The translations under genes and the position numbers were made by a program. The notes beneath the pieces are model-generated. The model worked only from the letters and a program-made list of their open reading frames with translations, did no database searches and was not told where the DNA came from. From Streptococcus mitis (GTDB lineage Bacteria > Bacillota > Bacilli > Lactobacillales > Streptococcaceae), in NCBI RefSeq assembly GCF_000722765.2, contig NZ_CP028415.1, positions 1,866,501 to 1,930,500 of the forward strand: a stretch of DNA of 64,000 nt. The letters are read 5' to 3'. Of the stretch, positions 11,201-22,793 are shown in pieces (the first letter of the stretch is position 1; each line of letters opens with the position of its first letter).

Positions 11201-13027
11201 TTAATTTTTTAATTCTGCTAAATCGTTGTTAGTGAGGGCTGCTTCGACGTCCGCACGGTAAGCTGCTTTTTCTTCTTCTGACCAGTCATAGAATCGTCCC
11301 ATTTCATCCAAAACTGGCTCAACGATGCTATCCAAGCTATCACGCATAAAGAGCATATGGTTGGTACGACGAAGAAGGAAGTCAACTGGGCTAAGTGCCA
11401 ACTCATTGCGCATTGCATAGTGAAGGGACAAGGTGTCCGCCAAGCTGAGTCCTGGCGCTTGTTCCAAGCTGTGAGCAAGAGCAAAGACCTTCGGTGCATT
11501 TGAACCATAGAGATTTGCTAGGTAATGAGCTTCCTTGCTATCCAAGCCACGTGACACTCCAAGTTGCGCAAAGGCTTCGATTTCTGAGTCCACATTTGCT
11601 GGGTTCAATTCCCCACCTGAAACAGGGTAAGTCTTAGAGTTGATGAGTTTAAAGCTACGGTCAAATTCTGCTTTGAGGATGTCAACCACGCGCTCCATAG
11701 CTCCTTCAGCCATCTTACGGTAGTCTGTGATTTTACCACCAGCAAGGGTCAAGAGACCATTATCATCTCGGTCCAAGCTAGAACCACGTGAAACTGCAGA
11801 TGGATCCAAATGTTTCTCAGAGGTGCTGCTTTCAAGCTTGCTGACAGCAGACTCAACATCTTCACGCGTTTTTTCTTTAGAAAGATAAGATTCAACAGTC
11901 GCGATCAAGTTATTAAAGCTTTCATCACTGATAGTTCCGTTATTTCCGCCATTGTAGTCAGAAGCGCTATTGCCTGCGATCAATGGACGAAGACCTGCCC
12001 AGCTGCTTTCGATATCATCAATGGTGATGTTGGCTTCTGGGAAGCGGTTGTTAACAATGCCAAGTAGGTAATCTACATCTTCTTTAGTCACTTTTGGATG
12101 TTCTAAATCACCTGTGTAGTCTGTATCAGTTGTACCAAAGTAAGTCTTGTTTTCACGTGGGAGAACAAAGACCATACGGCCATCACCCAAACCTGTATCA
12201 AAGTAAACTGGCTGTGAAACCTTGATCTTGCTTGAATCCACTACCAAGTGAACTCCCTTAGTTGGACGCATTTGTGAGAATTGTGTTCCCTTATTAGACA
12301 AATTGCGTACCTTATCACTCCAAGGACCTGTCGTATTGATAACCAGACGAGCTTTGATTTCAAAGACTTGGTCTGTCAAGAGATCACGAGCTACAACACC
12401 TGTAATCTTGCCACTTTCGTCAAATAGGAAGCCTTCTGCCTTAACATGGTTAGCAATGAGAGCACCATCTTGGTTGGCACGTTTGATGTTTTCAATCACA
12501 AGACGCGCATCGTTGTTACGGAAGTCAAGGTAAACCCCACCTCCTACCAAGCCTTCTTTCTTCAAGTTTGGCTGGCGTTCCAAGACTTCTTCCTTGCTCA
12601 ATACCTTGTTTGCAGCTGGTGTGTTGTTAACTCCTGCCAAAAGGTCGTACAAATCCATAGCTACTTTAAGACGGAAGAGGCTAAAGGTCGCTCCATCTTC
12701 ATCGTAAACTGGCAAAAGCATTGGGTCCGGTTTTGGAATGTGTGGTGCGATTTGTTGAACCACTGCACGTTCAGAAACCGTATCTGAGACCACTTCTACG
12801 TCAAATTGTTTGAGGTAACGAAGACCTCCGTGAACCAATTTTGTTGAACGGCTGGATGTTCCTTCTGCGAAGTCCTGCATTTCAATCAAACCAGTCTCAA
12901 GACCGCTAGCTGCCGCCTGCAAGGCTACACCAGCACCAGTGATTCCTCCACCGATAATCAAGAGGTCCAAGGTACGTTCCTGCATTTTTTTAATTGATAA
13001 TTCACGTGTTTTCTTTGAAAATTCCAT
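11201..13027 (-). CDS. glpO: Alpha-glycerophosphate oxidase
   Basis: The 608-residue flavoprotein oxidises glycerol 3-phosphate to dihydroxyacetone phosphate with O2, producing H2O2. The N-terminus has the FAD dinucleotide motif DLLIIGGGITGAGVALQAA and the signature GTSSRSTKLVHGGLRYL. The length exceeds GlpD dehydrogenases and fits the streptococcal oxidase, which carries an insert (here around residues 355-420). It lies between glpK and glpF in one transcription unit. It is one of the peroxide sources in Mitis-group streptococci. Confidence 0.95.
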   Translation of the reverse strand: MEFSKKTRELSIKKMQERTLDLLIIGGGITGAGVALQAAASGLETGLIEMQDFAEGTSSRSTKLVHGGLRYLKQFDVEVVSDTVSERAVVQQIAPHIPKPDPMLLPVYDEDGATFSLFRLKVAMDLYDLLAGVNNTPAANKVLSKEEVLERQPNLKKEGLVGGGVYLDFRNNDARLVIENIKRANQDGALIANHVKAEGFLFDESGKITGVVARDLLTDQVFEIKARLVINTTGPWSDKVRNLSNKGTQFSQMRPTKGVHLVVDSSKIKVSQPVYFDTGLGDGRMVFVLPRENKTYFGTTDTDYTGDLEHPKVTKEDVDYLLGIVNNRFPEANITIDDIESSWAGLRPLIAGNSASDYNGGNNGTISDESFNNLIATVESYLSKEKTREDVESAVSKLESSTSEKHLDPSAVSRGSSLDRDDNGLLTLAGGKITDYRKMAEGAMERVVDILKAEFDRSFKLINSKTYPVSGGELNPANVDSEIEAFAQLGVSRGLDSKEAHYLANLYGSNAPKVFALAHSLEQAPGLSLADTLSLHYAMRNELALSPVDFLLRRTNHMLFMRDSLDSIVEPVLDEMGRFYDWSEEEKAAYRADVEAALTNNDLAELKN

Positions 13028-13068
13028 ATTTACACACTTTCTAACTGAGTCGCTTTATTCTTCCAGTA

Positions 13069-14655
<1,587 letters not shown>

Positions 14656-14705
14656 TTATCAACTTTTTTTAATTTTTAAAAAAATGTGAGGAGATTGTGT
14701 GAATT

Positions 14706-14738
14706 TCACAAAAAAGACCTGGAACAACCAAGCCTTTT
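14706..14738 (-). terminator. Terminator of the Mga-like regulator gene
   Basis: Minus-strand AAAAGGCTTGG pairs with CCAGGTCTTTT using two wobble pairs, then TTTTTTGTG. The stem overlaps the stop codon. Confidence 0.75.
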
Positions 14739-16164
14739 AAGTGAATAATAACTGACGAATCCCTGCCAAATCTTCCATATCCAAGTCATTTTTTAAATAA
14801 TAAACTGGTGTTTGCTCCTTCTTATGAATCGGGTTATTGGTAACCAGCAAATCATAATGCCGAGTTCGGTCATAGGCTTCAATGGTAATAAAGCGATTGT
14901 ATTCCAAATACCGTTTCAAAATGGCTACCATTCTTGAAAAAACAAGAAAACCAGAGGTCAAATCCAGACCAATCCGCATATGTTGACCACCATTTTCTGC
15001 CATATATTCGATCAACTGGAGCCATTCCCAAAGAATTTTCTTATCTAAGTCTGTCCCCTGATGAAAGGCAGGTAAAGCATGAAAAATCTCCTCTGCCGTT
15101 CCCCTAAAATCATGTTCCATCAGCAAATAAGGATGGCGATTCTCTAACTGGTACTTGTAGCGATCCTGTAAAATATAGCCCTTATAGAGATAGACTTGAG
15201 CACAAAGCTGACTGAGTTCATAGGTAACATGGTCCTCTGTATAATCACCCAGCAACTCCTCCTTCTTCATTTCTTGAATCAATTGTGTCAGCAAATCTGC
15301 CAACTGCCCTCCAAAACCAAGGATATACTCCATAGTATGAAGGGGAAGAATGCGATGAGATAGGAGGAAAGAGAAGAAAATCATCATCTCCCCATCCTCA
15401 GTTCCTAGAGGAAGGTGTTGTCCAGCGAAAAAGGACGGAGCCTTTCGATGCAAACGAAGGTAGAAAATATTGTCAAAATACCCTCGCATTTTCTCTTCTA
15501 TGACTTGAAACTGACAGGCATTGGCCCGAAGACGTTGCTGACTGATGTGACTCCACAAAACCAAGTCCAATTTCTGACCCGAAGACAAACTTGCACCGCA
15601 GATTTCTTCTAAACTGGCAATCTCCTGTTTTCTCTCTGGTTTCTGCATGTGACCTTCCCACTCCTGACTGGACCAGATCTTGCGGAAAAGGCAGAAATAG
15701 AAATAGCGAATCTGATGCTCTGGACCCCGCCAACGTCCATTTTGGATGGATAAATCAAATTCTGACAAAATCTGATTTAAGCTAGCTAAGTGGCGACCAA
15801 GCGTAGCCTCACTAATCATCAATTCTTGAGCCAGCTGATGGGCTAAAAACTGTTGGTGGTAGAGAAGATAAACCAAAATCTGGTATTTAACAGCATTCTC
15901 CAAAAATAAGCTCCGGATATCTCTCCCCTTGGTAGCTGCACCGATTGACAGGCGCAGATTTTCATCTTCTAAGGAGATGTTCATCTCTAAGCCACTGTCC
16001 AAAGCCTTGTCATTGAGCAGGGTGACATATTTGGTTAGGGTTGCTTTTGAAAATCCTGTTTCCTCCATTACAGCCTTGACGGTCGTCTGAGACTCTTGTA
16101 ATAGAAAGGAAAGGATTGAAAATTGACCACACTCGGCTTTCTCCATCAAATCTCCTAAATACAT
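14737..16164 (-). CDS. Mga-like transcriptional regulator
   Basis: The 475-residue protein has two N-terminal helix-turn-helix regions (about residues 25-50, [20 protein letters not shown], and 110-135, [20 protein letters not shown]). A long, mostly helical region like the PRD_Mga part of Mga/AtxA-type regulators follows. Some members respond to PTS phosphorylation. It is divergent from hslO and next to the glycerol operon, so control of glp is plausible but unproven. Start choice is uncertain: ATG at 16164 follows AAAGGGG, and the in-frame ATG at 16146 follows AGGAG. Confidence 0.78.
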   Translation of the reverse strand: MYLGDLMEKAECGQFSILSFLLQESQTTVKAVMEETGFSKATLTKYVTLLNDKALDSGLEMNISLEDENLRLSIGAATKGRDIRSLFLENAVKYQILVYLLYHQQFLAHQLAQELMISEATLGRHLASLNQILSEFDLSIQNGRWRGPEHQIRYFYFCLFRKIWSSQEWEGHMQKPERKQEIASLEEICGASLSSGQKLDLVLWSHISQQRLRANACQFQVIEEKMRGYFDNIFYLRLHRKAPSFFAGQHLPLGTEDGEMMIFFSFLLSHRILPLHTMEYILGFGGQLADLLTQLIQEMKKEELLGDYTEDHVTYELSQLCAQVYLYKGYILQDRYKYQLENRHPYLLMEHDFRGTAEEIFHALPAFHQGTDLDKKILWEWLQLIEYMAENGGQHMRIGLDLTSGFLVFSRMVAILKRYLEYNRFITIEAYDRTRHYDLLVTNNPIHKKEQTPVYYLKNDLDMEDLAGIRQLLFT

Positions 16165-16313
16165 TTGTTACCCCTTTCATTTTCTATCTTAAGCATAGCA
16201 TAAATCTTACAAATGCTGAAATAATCTGTTTCTCTTTTTGTTTTCATGCTGATTTCCTGGTCCATTATCCTGAAAATCAGCAAACACACGGCTCCCTCTT
16301 TGGGCATTTTTAT

Positions 16314-16321
16314 GCTAAAAT
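16314..16321 (+). promoter_or_regulatory. Extended -10 directly abutting hslO (leaderless start)
   Basis: The sequence TGCTAAAAT (16313-16321) is an extended -10. A transcript starting about 7 nt downstream would begin at or within 1-2 nt of the hslO ATG at 16329. No Shine-Dalgarno sequence exists between them. Confidence 0.6.
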
Positions 16322-16328
16322 AGTAGCT

Positions 16329-17201
16329 ATGGATAAAATTATTAAAACTATATCAGAAAGCGGAGCCTTTCGTGCTTTTGTCCTTGATAGCACAGAAACC
16401 GTCCGTACTGCTCAAGAAAAACACCAAACCCAAGCTAGCTCAACTGTAGCGCTTGGTCGAACTCTTATCGCTAGCCAGATTCTCGCAGCCAATGAAAAAG
16501 GAAATACTAAACTAACAGTTAAGGTGCTGGGATCTAGCTCACTAGGTGCTATCATCACCGTCGCTGATACCAAGGGGAACGTCAAAGGTTACGTTCAAAA
16601 TCCTGGTGTCGATATCAAAAAGACTGCAACTGGTGAAGTCCTAGTCGGACCTTTTGTTGGAAACGGTCAATTCCTCGTTATCACAGACTACGGTACTGGA
16701 AATCCTTACAACTCTATGACACCCCTCATCTCTGGAGAAATCGGTGAAGACCTTGCCTTTTACCTGACTGAAAGCCAACAAACGCCTTCAGCAGTCGGTC
16801 TCAATGTCCTTTTGGACGAGGAAGACAAGGTCAAGGTTGCAGGTGGTTTCCTAGTTCAAGTCTTACCGGGAGCCAAGGAAGAAGAGATTGCTCGCTTTGA
16901 AAAACGCATCCAAGAAATGCCAGCTATCTCAACGCTTCTCGAAAGCGACGACCATATCGAAGCCCTTCTCAAGGCTATCTACGGTAACGAGGCCTACAAG
17001 CGTCTTTCTGAAGAAGAAATCCGTTTCCAATGTGACTGTAGCCATGAGCGCTTTATGAACGCTCTTGCTAGCCTTCCAAGCTCAGACTTGCAGGAAATGA
17101 AAGAGGAAGACCACGGGGCAGAAATCACTTGTCAATTCTGCCAAACAACTTATAACTTTGATGAAAACGACCTGGAGGAACTCATTCGTGACAAATCTTA
17201 A
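16329..17201 (+). CDS. hslO: Hsp33 redox-regulated chaperonin
   Basis: Starting at the ATG at 16329 the product has 290 residues, the normal Hsp33 length; longer reads upstream cross the promoter. The C-terminal redox switch has CDCSHERF and CQFC, the CxC and CxxC zinc-binding cysteines. Hsp33 is activated by oxidative unfolding and holds unfolded proteins, which fits a peroxide-producing streptococcus. The stop overlaps the dus start by 14 bp. There is no ribosome binding site and the promoter abuts the start codon, suggesting a leaderless mRNA. Confidence 0.94.
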   Translation: MDKIIKTISESGAFRAFVLDSTETVRTAQEKHQTQASSTVALGRTLIASQILAANEKGNTKLTVKVLGSSSLGAIITVADTKGNVKGYVQNPGVDIKKTATGEVLVGPFVGNGQFLVITDYGTGNPYNSMTPLISGEIGEDLAFYLTESQQTPSAVGLNVLLDEEDKVKVAGGFLVQVLPGAKEEEIARFEKRIQEMPAISTLLESDDHIEALLKAIYGNEAYKRLSEEEIRFQCDCSHERFMNALASLPSSDLQEMKEEDHGAEITCQFCQTTYNFDENDLEELIRDKS

Positions 17202-18168
17202 TACACCCTTTATGATTGGCAATGTTGAGATTCCCAATCGTACCGTTTTAGCGCCTATGGCTGGCGTGACAAACTCAGCCTTTCGTACCATCGCAAAAGA
17301 GCTCGGAGCTGGACTCGTTGTCATGGAAATGGTCTCTGACAAGGGAATCCAATACAACAATGAAAAAACCTTGCATATGCTTCATATCGACGAAGGCGAA
17401 AACCCTGTCTCTATCCAACTTTTTGGTAGCGATGAAGATAGCCTAGCACGCGCAGCAGAATTCATCCAAGAAAACACTAAAACCGATATCGTGGATATCA
17501 ACATGGGCTGCCCAGTTAACAAAATCGTGAAGAACGAAGCTGGCGCTATGTGGCTCAAGGATCCAGACAAGATTTACTCTATCATCAACAAGGTCCAATC
17601 TGTCCTTGATATCCCCCTTACTGTTAAAATGCGTACCGGCTGGGCGGACCCATCTCTTGCAGTAGAAAATGCCCTCGCTGCTGAAGCAGCAGGTGTTTCT
17701 GCCCTTGCTATGCATGGCCGTACCCGTGAGCAAATGTATACAGGTCACGCAGACCTTGAGACCCTTCATAAGGTTGCCCAAGCTCTGACAAAAATTCCAT
17801 TTATCGCCAACGGTGATATCCGTACGGTCCAAGAAGCCAAACAACGCATCGAAGAAGTTGGTGCTGACGCTGTCATGATTGGACGAGCTGCTATGGGAAA
17901 TCCTTACCTCTTCAACCAAATCAACCATTACTTTGAAACAGGGGAAATTCTACCTGATTTGACCTTTGAAGACAAGATGAAAATCGCCTATGAACACCTA
18001 ACACGCTTGATTAATCTCAAGGGAGAAAATGTTGCAGTCCGTGAATTCCGTGGCCTCGCTCCTCACTACCTCCGTGGAACATCTGGCGCAGCCAAACTCC
18101 GTGGAGCCATTTCACAAGCTAGTACCCTAGCAGAGATTGAAGCCCTCTTGCAATTGGATAAGGCTTAA
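17188..18168 (+). CDS. dus: tRNA-dihydrouridine synthase
   Basis: The start is GTG at 17188, behind GGAGGA with about 9 nt spacing and inside the 3' end of hslO, giving 326 residues. The enzyme reduces uridines in tRNA using FMN and NADPH. Visible motifs are the FMN-binding [12 protein letters not shown] near residue 22, the catalytic Cys108 in [17 protein letters not shown], and the MHGRTR segment. The last 219 bp are duplicated at 26370-26588, marking a junction of the accessory island. Residue Thr in EHLTRLI is Lys in the duplicate. Confidence 0.95.
   Translation: MTNLNTPFMIGNVEIPNRTVLAPMAGVTNSAFRTIAKELGAGLVVMEMVSDKGIQYNNEKTLHMLHIDEGENPVSIQLFGSDEDSLARAAEFIQENTKTDIVDINMGCPVNKIVKNEAGAMWLKDPDKIYSIINKVQSVLDIPLTVKMRTGWADPSLAVENALAAEAAGVSALAMHGRTREQMYTGHADLETLHKVAQALTKIPFIANGDIRTVQEAKQRIEEVGADAVMIGRAAMGNPYLFNQINHYFETGEILPDLTFEDKMKIAYEHLTRLINLKGENVAVREFRGLAPHYLRGTSGAAKLRGAISQASTLAEIEALLQLDKA
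17950..18168 (+). repeat. Direct repeat copy 1 (3' end of intact dus)
   Basis: These 219 bp match 26370-26588 at 204 positions by my manual count (15 differences, 14 synonymous). The two copies bracket the 8.2-kb accessory region. Confidence 0.9.
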
Positions 18169-18169
18169 A

Positions 18170-18721
18170 ATGGTTCATACTGCTCTACTGATTATCGATA
18201 TGCAAAAAGCATTTAATAGACCTATCTGGGGAGAACGGAACAACCCTCAAGCTGAACAACAAGCATTGAGGGTACTGGCGTACTTTCGTAAACACGCTCT
18301 TCCAGTCTTACATGTTCAACACATATCTGACAATCCCCAGTCGCAATTTCATAACAAACAAAATCAGGTGTTTAAAAGTGGATTTGAACCGATCACCTCA
18401 GAACCTGTCTTTCAAAAAACGGTTAATAGCGCCTTTATTGGAACAAATCTTGAAACATATTTACGAAAAAAACAGATTTGTCATTTAGTCGTTGTTGGTT
18501 TGACTCTGCCTCATTGTATATCCACTACGACACGAATGGCAGCAAATCTTGGTTTTGAAGTCACTTTACTAGCAGATGCCACTGCCAGTTTTACCCTATC
18601 TAACAAAAACGGTCAGACCATCTCTCCTGAGACTATCCATGAGATTAATCTCCTTTCTCTACAAGATGAGTTTGCTCAAATTCTTACTACAGAAGAATTT
18701 TTAACCCAAGTACAAGTATAA
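18170..18721 (+). CDS. Isochorismatase-family cysteine hydrolase
   Basis: The 183-residue protein starts one nucleotide after the dus stop codon. The catalytic triad of the family is visible: Asp10 in LLIIDMQKAF, Lys83 in FQKTVNSAF, and Cys116 in GLTLPHCISTT. Members hydrolyse isochorismate, nicotinamide or other amides; the substrate here is unknown. The close fit to dus and a good terminator at 18725-18757 indicate dus-coupled transcription. It is inside the region bracketed by the two dus 3' ends and is the only plus-strand gene of that island. Confidence 0.82.
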   Translation: MVHTALLIIDMQKAFNRPIWGERNNPQAEQQALRVLAYFRKHALPVLHVQHISDNPQSQFHNKQNQVFKSGFEPITSEPVFQKTVNSAFIGTNLETYLRKKQICHLVVVGLTLPHCISTTTRMAANLGFEVTLLADATASFTLSNKNGQTISPETIHEINLLSLQDEFAQILTTEEFLTQVQV

Positions 18722-18724
18722 AAT

Positions 18725-18757
18725 AATCCGTCAACTCTTATTGAGCTGACGGATTTT
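18725..18757 (+). terminator. Terminator of hslO-dus-hydrolase unit
   Basis: AATCCGTCA pairs with TGACGGATT around a 13-nt loop, followed by TTTTG. Confidence 0.82.
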
Positions 18758-18806
18758 GAATGCAGTAATGCAGTGAACCGAAACACAAATAGATAAATTT
18801 GGACCT

Positions 18807-19005
18807 TATACTCTTCGAAAATCTCTTCAAACCACGTCAGCATCGCCTTACCGTAGGTATGGTTACTGACTTCGTCAGTTCTATCCACAACCTCAAAACA
18901 GTGTTTTGAGCTGACTTCGTCAGTTCTATCTACAACCTCAAAGCAGTGCTTTGAGCAGCCTGCGGCTAGCTTCCTAGTTTGCTCTTTGATTTTCATTGAG
19001 TATTA
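18807..19005 (+). repeat. BOX element, A1-B2-C1 form
   Basis: The element divides into boxA (18807-18865, 59 bp), two boxB units of 45 bp (18866-18910 and 18911-18955, three mismatches) and boxC (18956-19005, 50 bp). The ends TACTCTTCG and CATTGAGTA are flanked by TA. BOX elements are non-coding, MITE-like repeats of pneumococci and relatives. It fills the gap between the convergent hydrolase and ABC permease genes; the rest of that 342-bp gap holds only the hydrolase terminator. Confidence 0.93.
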
Positions 19006-19063
19006 GAACTGATGATTAACAATTATTCATAAATGTCTATAGATTCACTCATAACTGACCATA

Positions 19064-21331
19064 CTAGTCTACCCCCTTTAGAGCACTAATCATGTCAATC
19101 TTTCTCATACGAAGACTAATAAAATAAGCAGTCCCTAAAGATGTAAACCAAACCAATAACGTAGCAGAAGCAAGGACATACATACTGACATAAGCGGTAT
19201 ACTCAATTCGAATCGTCGAAAATGTTGCTACATATTCTTTCAAAAACCATATGCCTAAAGGAATTCCTATTATCCACCCAATAAAGGTAGTTAGTATAGT
19301 CTCAAAAAGAGTTACCATCTGTAGATATTGATTAGAAAATCCTAATACTTGTAATGTAGCATAGTCTCTCATTCTCTCTACAAAGTTTAAAGAACCTAGA
19401 TTATATAGAACAATAATAACAAGTAATAAAGCAAAGCCAATAATCATTAGAAATACACTCATTAAACTAGCTACAAAATCATAGGCATTTTTTTCTTGAC
19501 TCCCTTTTTCAATGACAGATAGAACACCTTTGTCTTGCTTAATAGTGTCTTGATCCACCTCTGACCCAACTAATAAAGTATGGGGAGTAAAATCTCCCCC
19601 TGCTTTTTCAAAGACTCTAGCATGAAGATAAGCCCCTTGATTGGTTTCACTTGTGACAATCCCTTTTACTTCAAACTTGTAAGTATGACCATCTTGATAA
19701 GGAGTTACAGTTAAAACATCTCCGACTTTAATACCTGCCAAACGGGCAAATGATCTAGTTACATACAAACCATCATCTTTCAAAGATTCAGCACTCTCTG
19801 TTTTTGCTTGTATCATATCTCCATCATCAAATATAATCAATAAACGATTGTATCCATCATCTGGACTAAAATGTGCTTGTGAAATTTGTACACCTTGCCC
19901 ACCATATTTAGACTTAGAAGTAGGATAATCCGCCACAGTCAGTCGTTTTGAGTAAGAAAAATCTTCATTATATGCCTTATCAACAAGATGATTCATAGAT
20001 ACAGGCATACCAATTCCAGCAATCAGTAACATCATACTTCCTGCAACTCCCACGATTCCCATCAAAACTCGAATACGATTAAACGAGGCATCACGAATTG
20101 CCCATCTTGAAGGATAAGAAATTCGTTGCCAGATAGACGAATATCTTTCCATAAATACAGATTTAGCAACTTTTTCTTTACCTCTTAAAAATATTGCTGG
20201 TAAGCCTCTAGCTGACTCTCTAGAAGCTAAATAGGCAGCTAAAATACAAATAATAATGACTACAATACCAACGACTATTGATGAAGATGAATAAGAGATT
20301 TGCCAATTTGGAAGTGTAAACATTGATTTTTGAGTTTCTAGTACAAACCATGACATCAATGGAGAAATAGCAAAGCCTGCGAAACTTCCTAATAAACTTA
20401 CTACTAAGCCAAATAAAATATAATGTAAACTGATGGCTTGATTTGAAAAGCCTAAAGCCTTTAATACAGCAATCTCTTTTGTTTGGCCATCAATCAAACG
20501 CTGAATAGTTGTAAACATAGCCAAAATAGCTAACAGAATAAAGATAAAAGAAAATAAGTAAGATAAGTTTCTAATTTGCCCCACTCGATCGGTAGCTTCT
20601 GATATTTCAGTTAAACTTTTTTGATCTTGATAAGAAACTAAATCGCTCCCTAAAATAGACTCTAAATCTCCTCGCAAATCTACCTTAGAACCATAAATTT
20701 CTAAGGCATTATCTGACGATAAACCCAGAATTCCTTTTGCAATTTCATTATCGGCAATATAACCATAGGCATCATTGTCAGGATTTGGAGCTATATATTC
20801 CATACTACCTGTAAAATAAATCTTATCTGTTGCCTGAACAAATCCTACAATTTCTAAATCTATCTGTTTCCCCCTTGATGAAATAGAAATTGAATCTCCA
20901 ATCTGTAAATGATTCTTCTTCGCATAATTCCCATCAATCCAAATCGAATCTTGTTTTCCCTCAGAAAAAGGACTTCCTTCTGTTACTGTAACCAGTTGAT
21001 TATCTGTAATCGTTTCAAGATTGATTCGTCCGTCAGTCTTGTCTAAACGAACAATATTAGCAAAGCCTTTCTTTTTACTGACAACTTTTTCAACAGAAGA
21101 TAATTGTTCAACCTGCTTGATTTTTGATTCATCAATCTGTCTCGCTTGAACCCAAACAACAGGAAGTTCAGATTGTTTCAAATAACTCTCTAGACTCTTT
21201 TCAAGTCCATGCCAAGCTCCTTGTAGACCTACAAAGATTAATACACTTAATAGAGACATCAGAAAAACAGAGAAAAATTGTTGCCAATTTTGCCGGAGAT
21301 CTCTTAATAATTTTATATGAAGATACCTCAT
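19064..21331 (-). CDS. ABC transporter permease, FtsX/MacB-like, duplicated FtsX domains
   Basis: The 755-residue protein has an N-terminal membrane helix (about 17-37), a large extracytoplasmic MacB-like domain (about 40-250) and three helices (about 255-370). A second copy follows: a helix near 425-445, an extracytoplasmic domain (about 450-625) and three C-terminal helices. This double layout is typical of large FtsX permeases that export lipoproteins, peptides or antimicrobials, or act as mechanotransducers. It overlaps the ATPase gene by 4 bp (ATGA) and ends the four-gene AvrD-like operon. The cargo is unknown. Confidence 0.85.
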   Translation of the reverse strand: MRYLHIKLLRDLRQNWQQFFSVFLMSLLSVLIFVGLQGAWHGLEKSLESYLKQSELPVVWVQARQIDESKIKQVEQLSSVEKVVSKKKGFANIVRLDKTDGRINLETITDNQLVTVTEGSPFSEGKQDSIWIDGNYAKKNHLQIGDSISISSRGKQIDLEIVGFVQATDKIYFTGSMEYIAPNPDNDAYGYIADNEIAKGILGLSSDNALEIYGSKVDLRGDLESILGSDLVSYQDQKSLTEISEATDRVGQIRNLSYLFSFIFILLAILAMFTTIQRLIDGQTKEIAVLKALGFSNQAISLHYILFGLVVSLLGSFAGFAISPLMSWFVLETQKSMFTLPNWQISYSSSSIVVGIVVIIICILAAYLASRESARGLPAIFLRGKEKVAKSVFMERYSSIWQRISYPSRWAIRDASFNRIRVLMGIVGVAGSMMLLIAGIGMPVSMNHLVDKAYNEDFSYSKRLTVADYPTSKSKYGGQGVQISQAHFSPDDGYNRLLIIFDDGDMIQAKTESAESLKDDGLYVTRSFARLAGIKVGDVLTVTPYQDGHTYKFEVKGIVTSETNQGAYLHARVFEKAGGDFTPHTLLVGSEVDQDTIKQDKGVLSVIEKGSQEKNAYDFVASLMSVFLMIIGFALLLVIIVLYNLGSLNFVERMRDYATLQVLGFSNQYLQMVTLFETILTTFIGWIIGIPLGIWFLKEYVATFSTIRIEYTAYVSMYVLASATLLVWFTSLGTAYFISLRMRKIDMISALKGVD

Positions 21332-22005
21332 CCCAACACCTCTTCATTATTCTCTATTTTTTCAATACTTCCATCTTTCAAATATATAACTCGATCTGCA
21401 AATTTAGCAAACTCTCTATTGTGTGTAACCATTACAACTGCAGCATTCCCATTTCTAGAAACTTCCTTCAATAAAGTTAAAATACTATCGCCTGTCTTTG
21501 AATCTAACGCTCCTGTAGGTTCATCACACAATAATAGACTAGGCTCTTTAGCCAATGCCCTTGCAATTGATACACGTTGCATTTCACCTCCAGAAAGTTG
21601 ATTAGGAAAATTATTTTTTCTATGAAGTAAACCAACTTGATCTAAATACATATCAATTTCTTTATTGTTTTTCACTAAATTTGCTGCAATACCTATATTC
21701 TCCTTGGCTGTTAAACTTGGAACTAAGTTATAAAATTGAAAAACAAAACCAATTTTATCTTTTCGATAAGCAGATAATTCCTTGTCTGTAAATTTTGTTA
21801 CTAGTTCCTCATCAAATATAAAGGTTCCCGATGTCGCACGATCCATTCCACCAAGTAAATTTAGTAACGTACTTTTCCCTGAACCTGATGGACCTAAAAT
21901 AACTGTAAATTTCCCTTTCTCAATGGAAAAACTAACTTGATCTAAAGCACGAACTTCTTGCTCCCCCACCTTATAAATCTTACTAACATTTTGAAACTGA
22001 ATCAT
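21328..22005 (-). CDS. ABC transporter ATP-binding protein (MacB/LolD type)
   Basis: This 225-residue ATPase has Walker A GPSGSGKST near residue 38, signature LSGGEMQRVSIARALAKEP, Walker B SLLLCDEPTGALD and the switch His in VMVTHN. LSGGE and PTGALD are characteristic of the MacB/LolD/SalX class that pairs with FtsX permeases. It lies 8 bp downstream of the P-loop NTPase gene and overlaps its permease by 4 bp. Confidence 0.92.
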   Translation of the reverse strand: MIQFQNVSKIYKVGEQEVRALDQVSFSIEKGKFTVILGPSGSGKSTLLNLLGGMDRATSGTFIFDEELVTKFTDKELSAYRKDKIGFVFQFYNLVPSLTAKENIGIAANLVKNNKEIDMYLDQVGLLHRKNNFPNQLSGGEMQRVSIARALAKEPSLLLCDEPTGALDSKTGDSILTLLKEVSRNGNAAVVMVTHNREFAKFADRVIYLKDGSIEKIENNEEVLG

Positions 22006-22013
22006 ACATACTC

Positions 22014-22793
22014 CTAATATCTTGTCATAAATTTTATTTTTTCCTTTAATGTAGGCTCTTCATACTGCTCTATGATACGTTTAGATACCGCTTCCCTGTT
22101 TTCTCGTATAACCTTTTCAGCTAAGGAAATAGCCTCATCTACTGGAACAACTATTGGCAACCTATAATGTTGAATGATCTGATTTAACCGTTCTTTCTGA
22201 CTACCTTTTACACAATAAGGTGTTATACCTAAATTCCTATAAGCTTCATATAATTCCTCATCTGATAAATTTCGATACTCTTCAGATACTGGTCTATGCC
22301 CATCTGGATCCATTGCAAACTCTACTGGTAAATGAACAACATCTGTATACCACAATTTCGCATGATTCTTAGATACAACCCCATAGGCAGTCAAATATTT
22401 TTTGAAAAATCGTCGACCTGGAATACCTAAAATAGATTTCATCAATCGATGAATGAATGCTGATCCTGGGTTAATTCCTACCCTCATTCGAACAGTCCCG
22501 TAAATCCATTCATTCAATACTGAACCATCTGATAGAAAACTTCCATGTTCCTTGTATAAAATTCCTTCCGTACGAATTCTCTCTTCAAAACGCTTTAGCC
22601 CTAGTGCCATTAATTCGGTTGATGACATATCCTGAAATCTTCTGCCAGGATATAAATCTGTCAAAATTTCCCTCGCAGATAAAGCGTCAATTAAGGGAAG
22701 TCCCGTTGCAATCGAAAGAGCTGTAGCAGTTGTTGTCTTACCTGTAGAATAAGTTCCTGATATGACTAACCTTAATTCTCTATTTCCCATCAC
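22014..22793 (-). CDS. P-loop NTPase (AAA_28 / NadR-kinase-like), unknown role
   Basis: The 259-residue protein begins with a Walker A SGTYSTGKTTTATALS at about residues 12-27. The N-terminal third resembles NadR-type or AAA_28 nucleotide kinases. Later features are FLSDGSVLNEWIYG (a possible metal or substrate site) and a charged C-terminal tail. No membrane segments are seen. It overlaps the AvrD-like gene by 4 bp and precedes the ABC genes, so it probably modifies or activates the product of that pathway. The biochemical function is unknown. Confidence 0.6.
   Translation of the reverse strand: MMGNRELRLVISGTYSTGKTTTATALSIATGLPLIDALSAREILTDLYPGRRFQDMSSTELMALGLKRFEERIRTEGILYKEHGSFLSDGSVLNEWIYGTVRMRVGINPGSAFIHRLMKSILGIPGRRFFKKYLTAYGVVSKNHAKLWYTDVVHLPVEFAMDPDGHRPVSEEYRNLSDEELYEAYRNLGITPYCVKGSQKERLNQIIQHYRLPIVVPVDEAISLAEKVIRENREAVSKRIIEQYEEPTLKEKIKFMTRY

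Noticed and set aside
11785..11800. CACGTGAAAC resembling parS
   Set aside because: Only the right half matches; the left half is changed and the sequence is not palindromic.
18676..18996. 106-codon minus-strand open frame
   Set aside because: It lies within the BOX element; its repeated peptide segments are the two boxB units read through. No ribosome site.
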